From Prevotella sp. (GTDB lineage: Bacteria > Bacteroidota > Bacteroidia > Bacteroidales > Bacteroidaceae), in the NCBI GenBank assembly GCA_017445845.1, contig JAFSRY010000093.1, positions 1-40,838 on the forward strand: 40,838 nt of DNA, in the 5' to 3' direction. Numbering within the stretch: position 1 is the first letter of the stretch; each line of letters begins with the position of its first letter. The notes under the pieces were generated by a model. It saw nothing but the letters and a program-made list of their open reading frames with translations. It was not told the origin of the DNA and did not search any database. Shown piece after piece: positions 26,873-35,268 of this stretch. Both the position numbers and the translations under genes were made by a program.

Positions 26873-28671
26873 CAAGTCATCAAAACCATATCAGCAACAG
26901 AATGGGTAGGCATAGAACCATCGGCATGATGCTTCTATGCCTGCTTGCCCTTTGTCCGGCGCTCCATGCACAGTCACAGCGGAAAGGAGGGAAGAACGAT
27001 TCGCGCGTCTATCTCGAGCACGCTGACGAGTTGCGCTACGACATAAACTCGCCGAATATGGAAACCCGCTATGCCCAGATTGTCAGCGGCAACGTTGTCT
27101 TCCATCATCAGGGCGGAACGCTGAAATGCGACAGTGCCTTTTTCTATCAGGAAGCCAACACCGTGAAAGCCTTCGGGCATGTCCGCTACACCCAAGGCGA
27201 CACGCTCTCGCTGACCTGCGACCATGGTGATTACGACGGACAGCGACAGGAGATGCACGCCCGAAAGAAAGTCGTACTCAAGCATCGCCAACAGACACTC
27301 TATACTGACAGTCTCAACTACGACCGCCTCTACGAAGTGGCTTACTTCTTTGAAGGCGGCACACTCGTCGACGGCAACGACCGACTGGTCTCCGACTGGG
27401 GCGAATACCACACCGACACCCGCGAAGCCCGTTTCTTCTTCAGTGTCAAGATGCAGGGTGACAATCATCTCATCACCACCGACACCCTTTACTACGATAC
27501 CCGCTCTTCGGAAGCCCATGTACTCGGACCGTCACACATGACATCGGGAACAACCGATGCCGACACCGACAACGGCTTCTACAATACAAAGACGGAACGC
27601 ATGAGGCTCTTTTCCCGCTCGACCATTGCCGACAAGGAAAAGGCCATCACTGGCGACACCTTGTTCTATAATAAGGCCGACGGCTTCGGCGAGGCTTTCA
27701 GCAACGTTGTCTACAACGACACGCTGAACAAGAACCAGCTCAACTGCGACTACATGCAGTATGACGAAAAGACCGGCTATGGCTTTGCCACACGGAGAGC
27801 CATCGTCAAAGACTATTCACAAGGTCCCGATACTTTATACATGCACGCTGACACACTGAAGTTAGAGACCTTCCATATCAACACCGACTCGGTCTATCGG
27901 AAAGTCCATGCCTATCCGCACGTCAAGGTCTACCGCACCGACCTTCAGGCCATCTGCGACTCGCTCGTTGCCAACTCCAAAGACTCCTGCATGACGATGT
28001 ATTACGACCCCATTGTGTGGAATGGCGAGCGCCAGTTGCTCGGCGAGCGCATCGAAGCCTATTCCAACGACAGCACCATCCGCGAAGCCCATGTCATCGG
28101 GCAGGCATTCTCCATTGAGCGTGGCATGACCGATGTCAACTTCAACCAGCTGTCGTCGAAACAGATTGATGCCTACTTCATCGACGGCAATATCCGAAAG
28201 ACGGTTGCCACGGGCAATGTGAAGTCCATTTATTACACCATTGACGACAAAGACACCTCCTATATCGGCCTCAACTATCTTGAAACCGACACGCTGAAGA
28301 TGTATACTTCGGAAAAGCGCGAACTGGAACGCATCTGGACCAATAAGCACAAAAGCATCATGTATCCCATGAGTCAGATTCCGCCCGCCAGACTGAAGTT
28401 GCCCGAATTTGCATGGTTCGAAGAGCTCAGGCCTCGCGATAAGGACGACATCTTTGAATGGAGAGGGAAGAAGGCGGAAAGCAAACTGAAAACGATTACC
28501 CGCCGCGATGCCCCACTGCAGACGATAAACAACGATAAGGCTGAAAGCCCGGAACCAACGAATACTCCGGAAACGCCGGAGAACCCGGAATCGCCGGAGA
28601 ACCCGGAAAGTCCGGATAATCCGGAAAATTCTGAAGCCCCCAACCCACAACCACTTACCGACAATGAGTGA
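26869..28671 (+). CDS. OstA-like (LptA/LptD N-terminal-like) periplasmic protein
   Basis: The 600-residue protein, from an ATG overlapping the surA stop by 4 nt (an ATG at 26902 is an alternative), has a hydrophobic export signal ([15 protein letters not shown]). The body is a long series of OstA-type beta repeats with the recurring pattern of acidic and aromatic residues, for example [38 protein letters not shown] and [12 protein letters not shown]. OstA-fold proteins form the bridge that carries LPS across the periplasm, so a role in the Lpt path is likely. The C-terminus (about 560-600) is a Pro/Glu/Asn-rich repeat (PENPES units). The gene lies between surA and mutL, overlapping the latter by 8 nt. 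Confidence 0.82.
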   Translation: MTSHQNHISNRMGRHRTIGMMLLCLLALCPALHAQSQRKGGKNDSRVYLEHADELRYDINSPNMETRYAQIVSGNVVFHHQGGTLKCDSAFFYQEANTVKAFGHVRYTQGDTLSLTCDHGDYDGQRQEMHARKKVVLKHRQQTLYTDSLNYDRLYEVAYFFEGGTLVDGNDRLVSDWGEYHTDTREARFFFSVKMQGDNHLITTDTLYYDTRSSEAHVLGPSHMTSGTTDADTDNGFYNTKTERMRLFSRSTIADKEKAITGDTLFYNKADGFGEAFSNVVYNDTLNKNQLNCDYMQYDEKTGYGFATRRAIVKDYSQGPDTLYMHADTLKLETFHINTDSVYRKVHAYPHVKVYRTDLQAICDSLVANSKDSCMTMYYDPIVWNGERQLLGERIEAYSNDSTIREAHVIGQAFSIERGMTDVNFNQLSSKQIDAYFIDGNIRKTVATGNVKSIYYTIDDKDTSYIGLNYLETDTLKMYTSEKRELERIWTNKHKSIMYPMSQIPPARLKLPEFAWFEELRPRDKDDIFEWRGKKAESKLKTITRRDAPLQTINNDKAESPEPTNTPETPENPESPENPESPDNPENSEAPNPQPLTDNE

Positions 28672-30538
28672 CATCATCCAACTACTCCCCGACAGCGTCG
28701 CCAACCAAATTGCCGCGGGCGAAGTCATCCAGCGACCCGCCAGCGTCATCAAGGAACTGGTCGAGAACGCCGTTGACGCTGGTGCCAAGACCATCCATGT
28801 GTTGGTCGTTGATGCCGGACGAACGTCCATTCAGGTCATCGACGACGGAAAGGGTATGTCGGAAACCGACGCACGACTGTCGTTCGAACGCCATGCCACC
28901 TCGAAGATAGCGCAAGCCGACGATTTGTTTTCATTGCGCACGATGGGGTTCCGGGGTGAGGCCCTTGCCTCCATTGCCGCTGTTGCCCAAGTGCATCTGA
29001 CGACACGCCAGGAAGGCACCGACCTCGGCACCGACCTTAACATCAGCGGTTCGCGCTTCATCAGCCAAGAACCCTGCTCATGTCCTGTGGGCAGCAACTT
29101 CCGCGTAGAGAACTTATTTTATAATGTACCCGCGCGAAGGAAATTCCTGAAATCGAATGCCACCGAGCTCAACAATATCATTGCTGCCTTCGAACGCATC
29201 GTGCTCGTCTACCCCGACATCACATTTACTTTGCACAGCAATGAGTCTGAACTGTTCAACCTGCGGGCTTCAGGACTCCGCCAGCGCATCATCGACGTCT
29301 TTGGCAAACGCCTCAACCAAGACCTGCTGCCCCTCGACGTCGACACCACCATTTGCCACGTCACGGGTTTCGTGGGAAAGCCGGAGTCGGCACGGAAGAA
29401 GATGAACTGCCAATACTTCTTTGTCAATGGGCGCTACATGAAGCACCCTTACTTCCACCGCGCCGTGCAGAATGCCTTCGAGCGACTGGTACCCAACGGC
29501 GAACAAGTGCCCTACTTCATCTATTTCACAGTTCCGCCGGAAGACATCGATGTCAACATCCATCCGGTGAAGACAGAGATTAAATTCGAAAACGAACAGG
29601 CCATTTTCCAAATCCTCGCCGCTGTGGTCAAGGAAGCCGTCGGCCTTTACAATGAAGTGCCGGCTATTGATTTCGACCAGCAGGGACACCCCGACATTCC
29701 CACTTTCGACCCAGAACGCCGCAACGCTCCGATGCCCAAGATTGGAGGCAACCCGCAATACAACCCCTTCCGCGACAGCTCTCCCCGACAGCACCGGAAG
29801 GACACCGTCCCTGACAACTGGCAAGACCTCTACGACGGACTGTCGACCGAGAAGAGGCCCGCTTCACCCCCACCGTCGCAAGACGATTTATTCCTGCCCG
29901 CGACAGAGAGCCTCGCACCAGACGCAGCTGCCGCCCAGTCCTTGTTCTCAGGGCATCCCGACGAGGCCTTGGCCGAAAAATCTCCCGTCCACTATCAGTA
30001 TAAGGGAACCTATATCATGACTGCCGTCAAGTCGGGGCTGATGATCATCGACCAACACCGCGCCCACATCCGTATCCTCTACGAGAACTACCTGAAGCAG
30101 ATGGAAGGGCACACCTCGGCCTCGCAGAAAGTACTATTCCCCGAAGTCGTCCACATCTCCGTCGCCGACGAGCTGACCCTTCGGAAAATACTGCCCGAGA
30201 TGCAGACCATCGGCTTCGACCTTGCCGACCTCGGCGGCGGCGACTATGCCATCAACGGAGTACCGGCAGGTCTCGACGGGATGAACTACGTCAGCCTGGT
30301 TGAGAGTCTGATAACGGCCACCATCGAGCAGGGCCGCTTCTCTACCGATGACATCAACCACTCGCTGGCTCTCAACCTGGCGCGCAATGCCGCCATCCCG
30401 CAAGGACAGGTGATGAACAACGATGAGATGGAGGCACTCATCAACAACCTCTTCGCCTGTAAGAATGTCAACTATACGCCTGACGGGCATTCCATCCTCA
30501 CCATTCTTAAACAGCAGGACATCGACCGGCTCTTTTGA
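28664..30538 (+). CDS. mutL: DNA mismatch repair protein MutL
   Basis: The 624-residue protein is a full-length MutL. The GHKL ATPase N-terminus has [11 protein letters not shown] (about 31), DDGKGM (about 64) and [10 protein letters not shown] (about 95), followed by the VNGRYM fold of the transducer domain. A low-complexity linker (about 345-430, rich in Pro, Ser, Gln) precedes the C-terminal domain. In the metal-binding motif that gives MutL homologues nicking activity the sequence is [14 protein letters not shown] (about 462), whereas the E. coli-lacking consensus is DQHAxxE; the first Glu is Ile here, as seen in other Bacteroidota. MutL couples MutS mismatch recognition to strand removal. 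The start overlaps the upstream stop by 8 nt. Confidence 0.96.
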   Translation: MSDIIQLLPDSVANQIAAGEVIQRPASVIKELVENAVDAGAKTIHVLVVDAGRTSIQVIDDGKGMSETDARLSFERHATSKIAQADDLFSLRTMGFRGEALASIAAVAQVHLTTRQEGTDLGTDLNISGSRFISQEPCSCPVGSNFRVENLFYNVPARRKFLKSNATELNNIIAAFERIVLVYPDITFTLHSNESELFNLRASGLRQRIIDVFGKRLNQDLLPLDVDTTICHVTGFVGKPESARKKMNCQYFFVNGRYMKHPYFHRAVQNAFERLVPNGEQVPYFIYFTVPPEDIDVNIHPVKTEIKFENEQAIFQILAAVVKEAVGLYNEVPAIDFDQQGHPDIPTFDPERRNAPMPKIGGNPQYNPFRDSSPRQHRKDTVPDNWQDLYDGLSTEKRPASPPPSQDDLFLPATESLAPDAAAAQSLFSGHPDEALAEKSPVHYQYKGTYIMTAVKSGLMIIDQHRAHIRILYENYLKQMEGHTSASQKVLFPEVVHISVADELTLRKILPEMQTIGFDLADLGGGDYAINGVPAGLDGMNYVSLVESLITATIEQGRFSTDDINHSLALNLARNAAIPQGQVMNNDEMEALINNLFACKNVNYTPDGHSILTILKQQDIDRLF

Positions 30539-30590
30539 CTGAGCCGATTTTTATAGACCTTTTATATAATCAAACATTGGTAAGCGTATG

Positions 30591-30700
30591 ATCAATGCTT
30601 GATAATCGGATTATCACACACTGTTAATCGGATTACCTGTGCTTGATCATAGGATTACCTGTGTGAGATAATCCTATTACCTGTGTGTGTTAATACTCCC
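30591..30700. repeat. 22-bp tandem repeat array 2 (same family as 8945-9046)
   Basis: Five units with an exact 22-bp period, more degenerate than array 1. The 15-bp cores start at 30601, 30623, 30645, 30667 and 30689. The first, GATAATCGGATTATC, is a perfect palindrome; the next two are GTTAATCGGATTACC and GATCATAGGATTACC; the fourth, GATAATCCTATTACC, has its central bases inverted. Spacers are TGTGTGA-like. The array lies between convergent mutL (end 30538) and lpxB (end 30753). Confidence 0.93.
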
Positions 30701-30752
30701 GATAGATTGTTTCGTCATTGCCGAAGCTTAGCATCGGCACCTCCAAGGCTGC

Positions 30753-31916
30753 CTATCGGCCACGCAACAAGCCTACCATCAGTCGGGCGGCATTGTCGGG
30801 AGCCACTTCGGTACCGAGTCTTCGCGCCACTTCTTCGTAGCCGGCGAGCATCTGCTCGCGAGGCGATGCGCCGGAAGAAATGCCTTCTGCGGGAAGAAGT
30901 TTTTCCAGTTCCTGATGAATATTTTCTTTCGTGAAGCGGTCGGCAAACAGTTCCTGAACGACTTCACGGTCGGCAATGAGGTTGACAAGCGAGATGTATC
31001 GGCAACTCATCAGATGACGGAACGCCCAACGGGTCAGATGCGGCACAGGGGTCTTATAGCACACTACCTGCGGCACTCGGAACAATGCCGTTTCAAGCGT
31101 TGCCGTGCCACTGGTGACGAGGGCTGCCGTCGAATGGGCCAGCAGCGGATAGGTCTGCTGGCGGACCAGTGTGACCGGTGCCGCACCCATATACTTCTTA
31201 TAAAAGTCGTCGTCGATGGCGGGTGCGCCTGCCAACACCAACTGGTAGCGGTCGGCAAAGGGTTCGGCAGCGCGGAGCATGGTCGGCAGGTTGTCCTTGA
31301 TTTCCTGCAGCCGGCTGCCTGCCAGCAAGGCAATAATGGGTTTGTCGGAACGTAAGCCGTTGCGAAGTGCAAAGGCCTCAAACGTCTCGCCGTAGGAAGT
31401 CAGGAACTCGCTGACTTCATGTGCCGTCGGGTTGCCGACATAGTGGATGGGATAATGGTGTTTCTGTTCAAAGAAGCTCACCTCGAAGGGCAATATCGAG
31501 AAGAGCTCGTCTACATCGCGGCGGATGTTCTTGATGCGGTATTCCTTCCATGCCCATATTTTCGGTGAGATATAATAGTAGACGGGACAGACAGCTTTGG
31601 ACCTTATATACTTCGCAATGTTGAGGTTAAAGCCCGGATAGTCTACGAGGATGACGGCGTCGGGGGCCCACTCGGCGATGTCCTGCTTGCAGAGCCGCAT
31701 GTTTCGCAGGATGGTGGGCAGGTGGAGCAGCACAGGCAGGAAGCCCATGTAGGCCAACTCCTTGTAGTGGCGCACGCGGATACCGCCGACCGCCGACATC
31801 AGGTCTCCGCCGAAAAAGCGGAACTCTGCGTCGCCGTCCTCTTTCCGGAGCGACTGCATCAGATGGGACGCATGCAGGTCGCCCGAGGCTTCACCGACAA
31901 TGAGATAGTACTTCAT
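30753..31916 (-). CDS. lpxB: lipid-A-disaccharide synthase
   Basis: LpxB joins UDP-diacylglucosamine and lipid X to form the lipid A disaccharide. The protein has 387 residues from the ATG at 31914-31916; an in-frame TTG two codons earlier is an unlikely start because it overlaps the surE stop. The N-terminal GEASGDLHASHLM (about 7-19) is the family hallmark. YPGFNLNIAKY, YYISPKIWAWKEYRIKNIRR, PFEVSFFEQ, YVGNPT and ALLAGSRLQEI (GSR-type nucleotide-binding) follow in order. It is the last gene of the minus-strand run with surE, gpx, an LRR protein and merR; the surE stop and lpxB ATG are 2 nt apart. Confidence 0.97.
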   Translation of the reverse strand: MKYYLIVGEASGDLHASHLMQSLRKEDGDAEFRFFGGDLMSAVGGIRVRHYKELAYMGFLPVLLHLPTILRNMRLCKQDIAEWAPDAVILVDYPGFNLNIAKYIRSKAVCPVYYYISPKIWAWKEYRIKNIRRDVDELFSILPFEVSFFEQKHHYPIHYVGNPTAHEVSEFLTSYGETFEAFALRNGLRSDKPIIALLAGSRLQEIKDNLPTMLRAAEPFADRYQLVLAGAPAIDDDFYKKYMGAAPVTLVRQQTYPLLAHSTAALVTSGTATLETALFRVPQVVCYKTPVPHLTRWAFRHLMSCRYISLVNLIADREVVQELFADRFTKENIHQELEKLLPAEGISSGASPREQMLAGYEEVARRLGTEVAPDNAARLMVGLLRGR

Positions 31917-31918
31917 AG

Positions 31919-32704
31919 TCAAGCCTCATCCCCTGGGGCTGAAAGGTTCGACAATGTCTTCATGTAGTCGTAGGCCGTCACATCAAGTCGCATGGGAGTC
32001 AGGGCGACATAGCCGTGGTTCAGCGCCCACTGGTCGGAGTCTTCGGCTTCGGGCTCGTCGTTGCGGTAGTGGCCTACCATCCAGTGAACGTTATAACCGC
32101 GAGGATGGCGCTGGGTGACGACTTCGTTGATCCACTGCCCCATCGTCATACGGGTGATGCGCAAGCCCTTGAACTCATCGGCATTAGGGAAGTTGATGTT
32201 CCAACAGATGCCTCGGGGCATTCCCTCGTCGAGTGCCTTACGGACAAACATCCTCACCCAAGGGCGCAACGCCGAGAAGTCGGCATGGGCATCGTAGTTG
32301 CACGAGGAGAAGGCGATAGCCGGCAGATATTTCATGCAGCCTTCAAGAGCCACGCCAACCGTCCCGGAATAATGGGCGTTGACGGTCGAGTTGTCGCCGT
32401 GATTGATGCCTCCGAGGATGAGGTCAGGCTTGCGGTCGCGGCAGAACTGGTCGTAGGCCAGCTTCACACAGTCGACAGGTGTTCCGGAACACGACCATAC
32501 CTCAACGCCTTCACCCATATTGTCGCGACGGGTCAAGGTGAGTGGAGGGACGGCTGAAAAGGCACATGAATAGCCCGACCGTGCTGACTCGGGGGCACAA
32601 ACAAGAATATCGGCCATGTCGCGAAGCATGTCAGCCAACTGACGGATGCCACCGGCTTCATAGCCGTCGTCGTTAGAGATGAGTATCAGTGGACGTTGTT
32701 TCAT
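31919..32704 (-). CDS. surE: SurE 5'/3'-nucleotidase
   Basis: SurE removes phosphate from nucleoside monophosphates and short polyphosphates. The 261-residue protein has SNDDGYEAGGI at 10-20 with both metal-binding Asp, SARSGYS around 40-46, and GGINHGDNSTVNAHYSGTVGVALEG around 97-121 with the conserved Asn; all residues needed for activity are present. It is normally cytoplasmic and has no signal peptide here. Its ATG overlaps the gpx stop by 4 nt and its stop is followed 2 nt later by lpxB, so the three genes should be translated in series. Confidence 0.95.
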   Translation of the reverse strand: MKQRPLILISNDDGYEAGGIRQLADMLRDMADILVCAPESARSGYSCAFSAVPPLTLTRRDNMGEGVEVWSCSGTPVDCVKLAYDQFCRDRKPDLILGGINHGDNSTVNAHYSGTVGVALEGCMKYLPAIAFSSCNYDAHADFSALRPWVRMFVRKALDEGMPRGICWNINFPNADEFKGLRITRMTMGQWINEVVTQRHPRGYNVHWMVGHYRNDEPEAEDSDQWALNHGYVALTPMRLDVTAYDYMKTLSNLSAPGDEA

Positions 32705-33336
32705 TTCTTTATTAATTGCCTGACGGCCTCGGCTACGGCCTGCATGTCGGCAGTGGGTTCAAAGCGGGCGACGACATTTCCCTTACGGTCAACGAGAAAC
32801 TTGGTGAAGTTCCATTTGATGTCGGGATTCTTGCAGTAGTCGGGATTGCCACGCTGGAGCATCTGGTGCATCATCCGCCCCTGCTCTGTGTCGCCGAAAC
32901 CGCTGAAGGGTTTCTGACTCTTCAGATAGACAAAGAGCGGAGAAGCATCGGGACCATTGACATCAATCTTGTCAAACTGGGCAAACTGCGTGCCGTAGTT
33001 AGCCGTGCAGAACTGAGTGATTTCACCGATGGTGCCGGGTGCTTGCTGACCAAACTGGTTACAGGGGAAGTCGAGGATGTCGAGGCCTTCCTCGTGGAAG
33101 TCCTCATAGAGTTTTTCTAATTCTGTATACTGGGGTGTGAAGCCACATCGCGTGGCGGTATTGACAATGAGGAGCACACGCCCCTTATAACGGCTGAGGC
33201 TGACGGTCTGTCCATCGGCATCCTTCACCGCGAGCTTATATAGCTTGGGCTTTGCAGCCCCGGCAGTCATACACAGTGCTATGCCGAGGATGGCTGCAAG
33301 GAATATACGTTTAGTCATAGTCTTCGTCGTTGTCAT
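32701..33336 (-). CDS. glutathione peroxidase family protein (exported)
   Basis: The 211-residue protein is of the thioredoxin-fold GPx family. Its peroxidatic cysteine is Cys64 in VNTATRCGFT; the tetrad also has Gln98 in FPCNQFGQQAPG and a Trp-Asn pair in KWNFTKFLV (about 173). The second Cys92 could form the intramolecular disulfide used by thioredoxin-dependent members. Because most Bacteroidota lack glutathione, thioredoxin is the likelier reductant. A signal peptide (KRIFLAAILGIALCMTAGAA) suggests export. The ATG overlaps the preceding LRR stop by 4 nt (ATGA), which supports the start at 33336; an in-frame ATG at 33318 is an alternative. Confidence 0.92.
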   Translation of the reverse strand: MTTTKTMTKRIFLAAILGIALCMTAGAAKPKLYKLAVKDADGQTVSLSRYKGRVLLIVNTATRCGFTPQYTELEKLYEDFHEEGLDILDFPCNQFGQQAPGTIGEITQFCTANYGTQFAQFDKIDVNGPDASPLFVYLKSQKPFSGFGDTEQGRMMHQMLQRGNPDYCKNPDIKWNFTKFLVDRKGNVVARFEPTADMQAVAEAVRQLIKK

Positions 33337-34658
33337 CGTAATAGTGTCTGCTGCTGTTGGGATGCCTCTTCCTTCGTGATGGGCTTGCCTTGGTCGTTCA
33401 CCTCAACCATGTCGAGGAAGCGGTTCCAGTTCTTGTCAATCTGATAGTTCGACACCGTACCGAAGCGGACAAGGAGCGAACTCTCGCGATAGGTGCTCTT
33501 GGCAAAGGAACTGGCACTGATCTTGGCAGGGGCGGCTCCTTGAGCAAAGACCTCTACAAGACTGGTGCAACGCTCAAAGGCATCGCCACCTATTTTCTTC
33601 AGGGCGGCCGGCAAGACAATGCGCTTCAGGTTGGAGCAGTTGTCAAAGGTGTGACTCCCTATCTCGCGCAGCGAGGCCGGAAGGTCGATGGCGGCAAGAC
33701 TCGTGCAGTTGCGGAAGAGGTTTGCCGACAGTTCCAAGATACCGTTGGGAATGTTTACTTTGCGAAGATTAGTGCAGTTGGCAAAGGCTGCCGACTCCAA
33801 CTCACGGATAGAATTGGGAAGATAGATACTGTCGAGGCTCACGCAGCCGTTGAAGGCATCATGGCGGATGACACCGATGGAATTGGGAAGCTGCACTTGG
33901 GTCAGACTTGAACAATTCTCAAAGAACCAAGCCGGAACGCGGTTCATGCCCGAAGGAAGCTCCATCGACTGCAGGCTGCTGCAACCCATGAAGACATGCT
34001 CGCCGACATTCTTCAGACCGGTGGGAAGTGTAAGCGTCTCTAACGATGTGCAGTCCTGGAAGACATTGTTTCCTAAGGTCGTCAGTCCCGAAGGCAACTC
34101 CAGCTGGCGCAGATTGCTGCAACCGGCAAAGGAGCCTGTCGGCAGAGCGGTAATGGCGGAAGGCAACGTGAAAGATTCCAACGACTTACAGCCGCGGAAG
34201 ACATCTGTCGAGATACGGTTGATGGTACGCGGCAGGTCGATAGCGGTCAGGCTGGCACAGTCTTGGAACAAGGCAGAGGGCAGCTCTGAAATGGTCTTGG
34301 GAATGGCGATGGTCTTCAGACTCGAACACCCTCTGAAGGCTCCGTTGCCGATTTTGGCGATAGACTTGGGTATGCTGATTGAGGTGATACCCGAACAGTC
34401 GCGGAAGGCTTCAGGGGCAATGGCCTCCACATAATAGGTCACACTGTCGATGGTAATCTTTTCGGGTATGATGATTTCACCCTGATAACCCTGAGGGTTC
34501 TTGATGACTGTCGCCACCTGTTTCTTTGCCGTCAGCTGATAGTTGATGCCGTGGACGATGTTCTGCTTGACAGAACCTTTCACATCGGCAGCAAAGCCCT
34601 GAACTGCCATCATCAGAAAGGCAGCGAGCATAAGGAAGGATTTCTTTGCGTTCTTCAT
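33333..34658 (-). CDS. leucine-rich repeat (BspA-like, LRR_5) exported protein
   Basis: The protein has 441 residues from the ATG at 34656-34658; this start gives a signal peptide (MKNAKKSFLMLAAFLMMAVQGFA, then ADVKG), while an in-frame start at 34709 would add 17 unrelated residues. Around 13 repeats of about 23 residues follow, with the pattern IPxxxxxIGxxAFxxCxSLxx (for example AIDLPASLREIGSHTFDNCS and TIAIPKTISELPSALFQDCA). The C-terminus is non-repetitive (residues about 395-441). BspA-like proteins in oral and gut Bacteroidota bind host or bacterial surfaces. It is unusual to find one heading a gpx-surE-lpxB run, with a 4-nt overlap to gpx. Confidence 0.9.
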   Translation of the reverse strand: MKNAKKSFLMLAAFLMMAVQGFAADVKGSVKQNIVHGINYQLTAKKQVATVIKNPQGYQGEIIIPEKITIDSVTYYVEAIAPEAFRDCSGITSISIPKSIAKIGNGAFRGCSSLKTIAIPKTISELPSALFQDCASLTAIDLPRTINRISTDVFRGCKSLESFTLPSAITALPTGSFAGCSNLRQLELPSGLTTLGNNVFQDCTSLETLTLPTGLKNVGEHVFMGCSSLQSMELPSGMNRVPAWFFENCSSLTQVQLPNSIGVIRHDAFNGCVSLDSIYLPNSIRELESAAFANCTNLRKVNIPNGILELSANLFRNCTSLAAIDLPASLREIGSHTFDNCSNLKRIVLPAALKKIGGDAFERCTSLVEVFAQGAAPAKISASSFAKSTYRESSLLVRFGTVSNYQIDKNWNRFLDMVEVNDQGKPITKEEASQQQQTLLR

Positions 34659-34716
34659 TTTTTTTATTCTTGTCTTTTCATTATTCTCTTTATTCGCATC
34701 TCCATACAAAAGAAAA

Positions 34717-35064
34717 TTATACGATTTGGTCCAGCTGCCGCTTGAGCTCTTGAAGTTGGTCGCGGACGGAAGTCAGCGTCGTCAGCACATCTGCCGTCTT
34801 CTCGACTCCCTTTTGGTTGGCATTCATCATCTTTCGGGCTGCCGAAAGCTTGAAGCCACGCTCTTTCACCAGATTATAGATAACACGCACCTGGTCGATA
34901 TCTTTCTGGGAATACTGACGCACATTCTGGCCTACTGTCTTCGGTTTCAAATGTGGAAACTCCGTCTCCCAATAACGCAGGGTACTCTCGTTGACACCAA
35001 ACATTTTCGCTACCTCGCGAATGCTGTAGTATAGCTTTACATTCTTATTAGTATTCAGAGCCAT
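34717..35064 (-). CDS. MerR-family transcriptional regulator
   Basis: The 115-residue protein has a MerR-type winged helix-turn-helix at residues about 13-35 (YSIREVAKMFGVNESTLRYW), a second wing in QNVRQYSQKDIDQVRVIYNL, and a short coiled coil at the C-terminus (VRDQLQELKRQLDQ). No cysteine or other effector-binding domain is present, so it likely lacks a metal or drug ligand, as in small MerR-like proteins. The gene diverges from alaS, a conserved neighbour pair in Bacteroidota, and lies 58 nt before the LRR gene, so it may lead that operon. Targets unknown. Confidence 0.88.
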   Translation of the reverse strand: MALNTNKNVKLYYSIREVAKMFGVNESTLRYWETEFPHLKPKTVGQNVRQYSQKDIDQVRVIYNLVKERGFKLSAARKMMNANQKGVEKTADVLTTLTSVRDQLQELKRQLDQIV

Positions 35065-35093
35065 AGAAGTTTATCCTTTTGGTTTTCAGTCTG

Positions 35094-35101
35094 CAAATAT
35101 A
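35094..35101 (-). promoter_or_regulatory. -7 element for merR
   Basis: Minus-strand TATATTTG fully matches TAnnTTTG and lies 29 nt upstream of the merR start. No clear -33 TTTG. Confidence 0.6.
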
Positions 35102-35238
35102 CAACTTTTTTCTCATTCTCCACACTTTTTCACGCCATTATTTTCCGTTATCAGGCATTTTCATCCAATTTACGTTCTTCTTCCTCTAAAGAAACTTAAT
35201 TTCTTTCTTTCAGTGACCCGTTATTCAAGGTTTTTATG

Positions 35239-35246
35239 TACCTTTG
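35239..35246 (+). promoter_or_regulatory. -7 element for alaS
   Basis: TACCTTTG fully matches TAnnTTTG and lies 22 nt before the alaS ATG at 35269. Confidence 0.65.
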
Positions 35247-35268
35247 CATACAAATTTAAAATAAAGAA

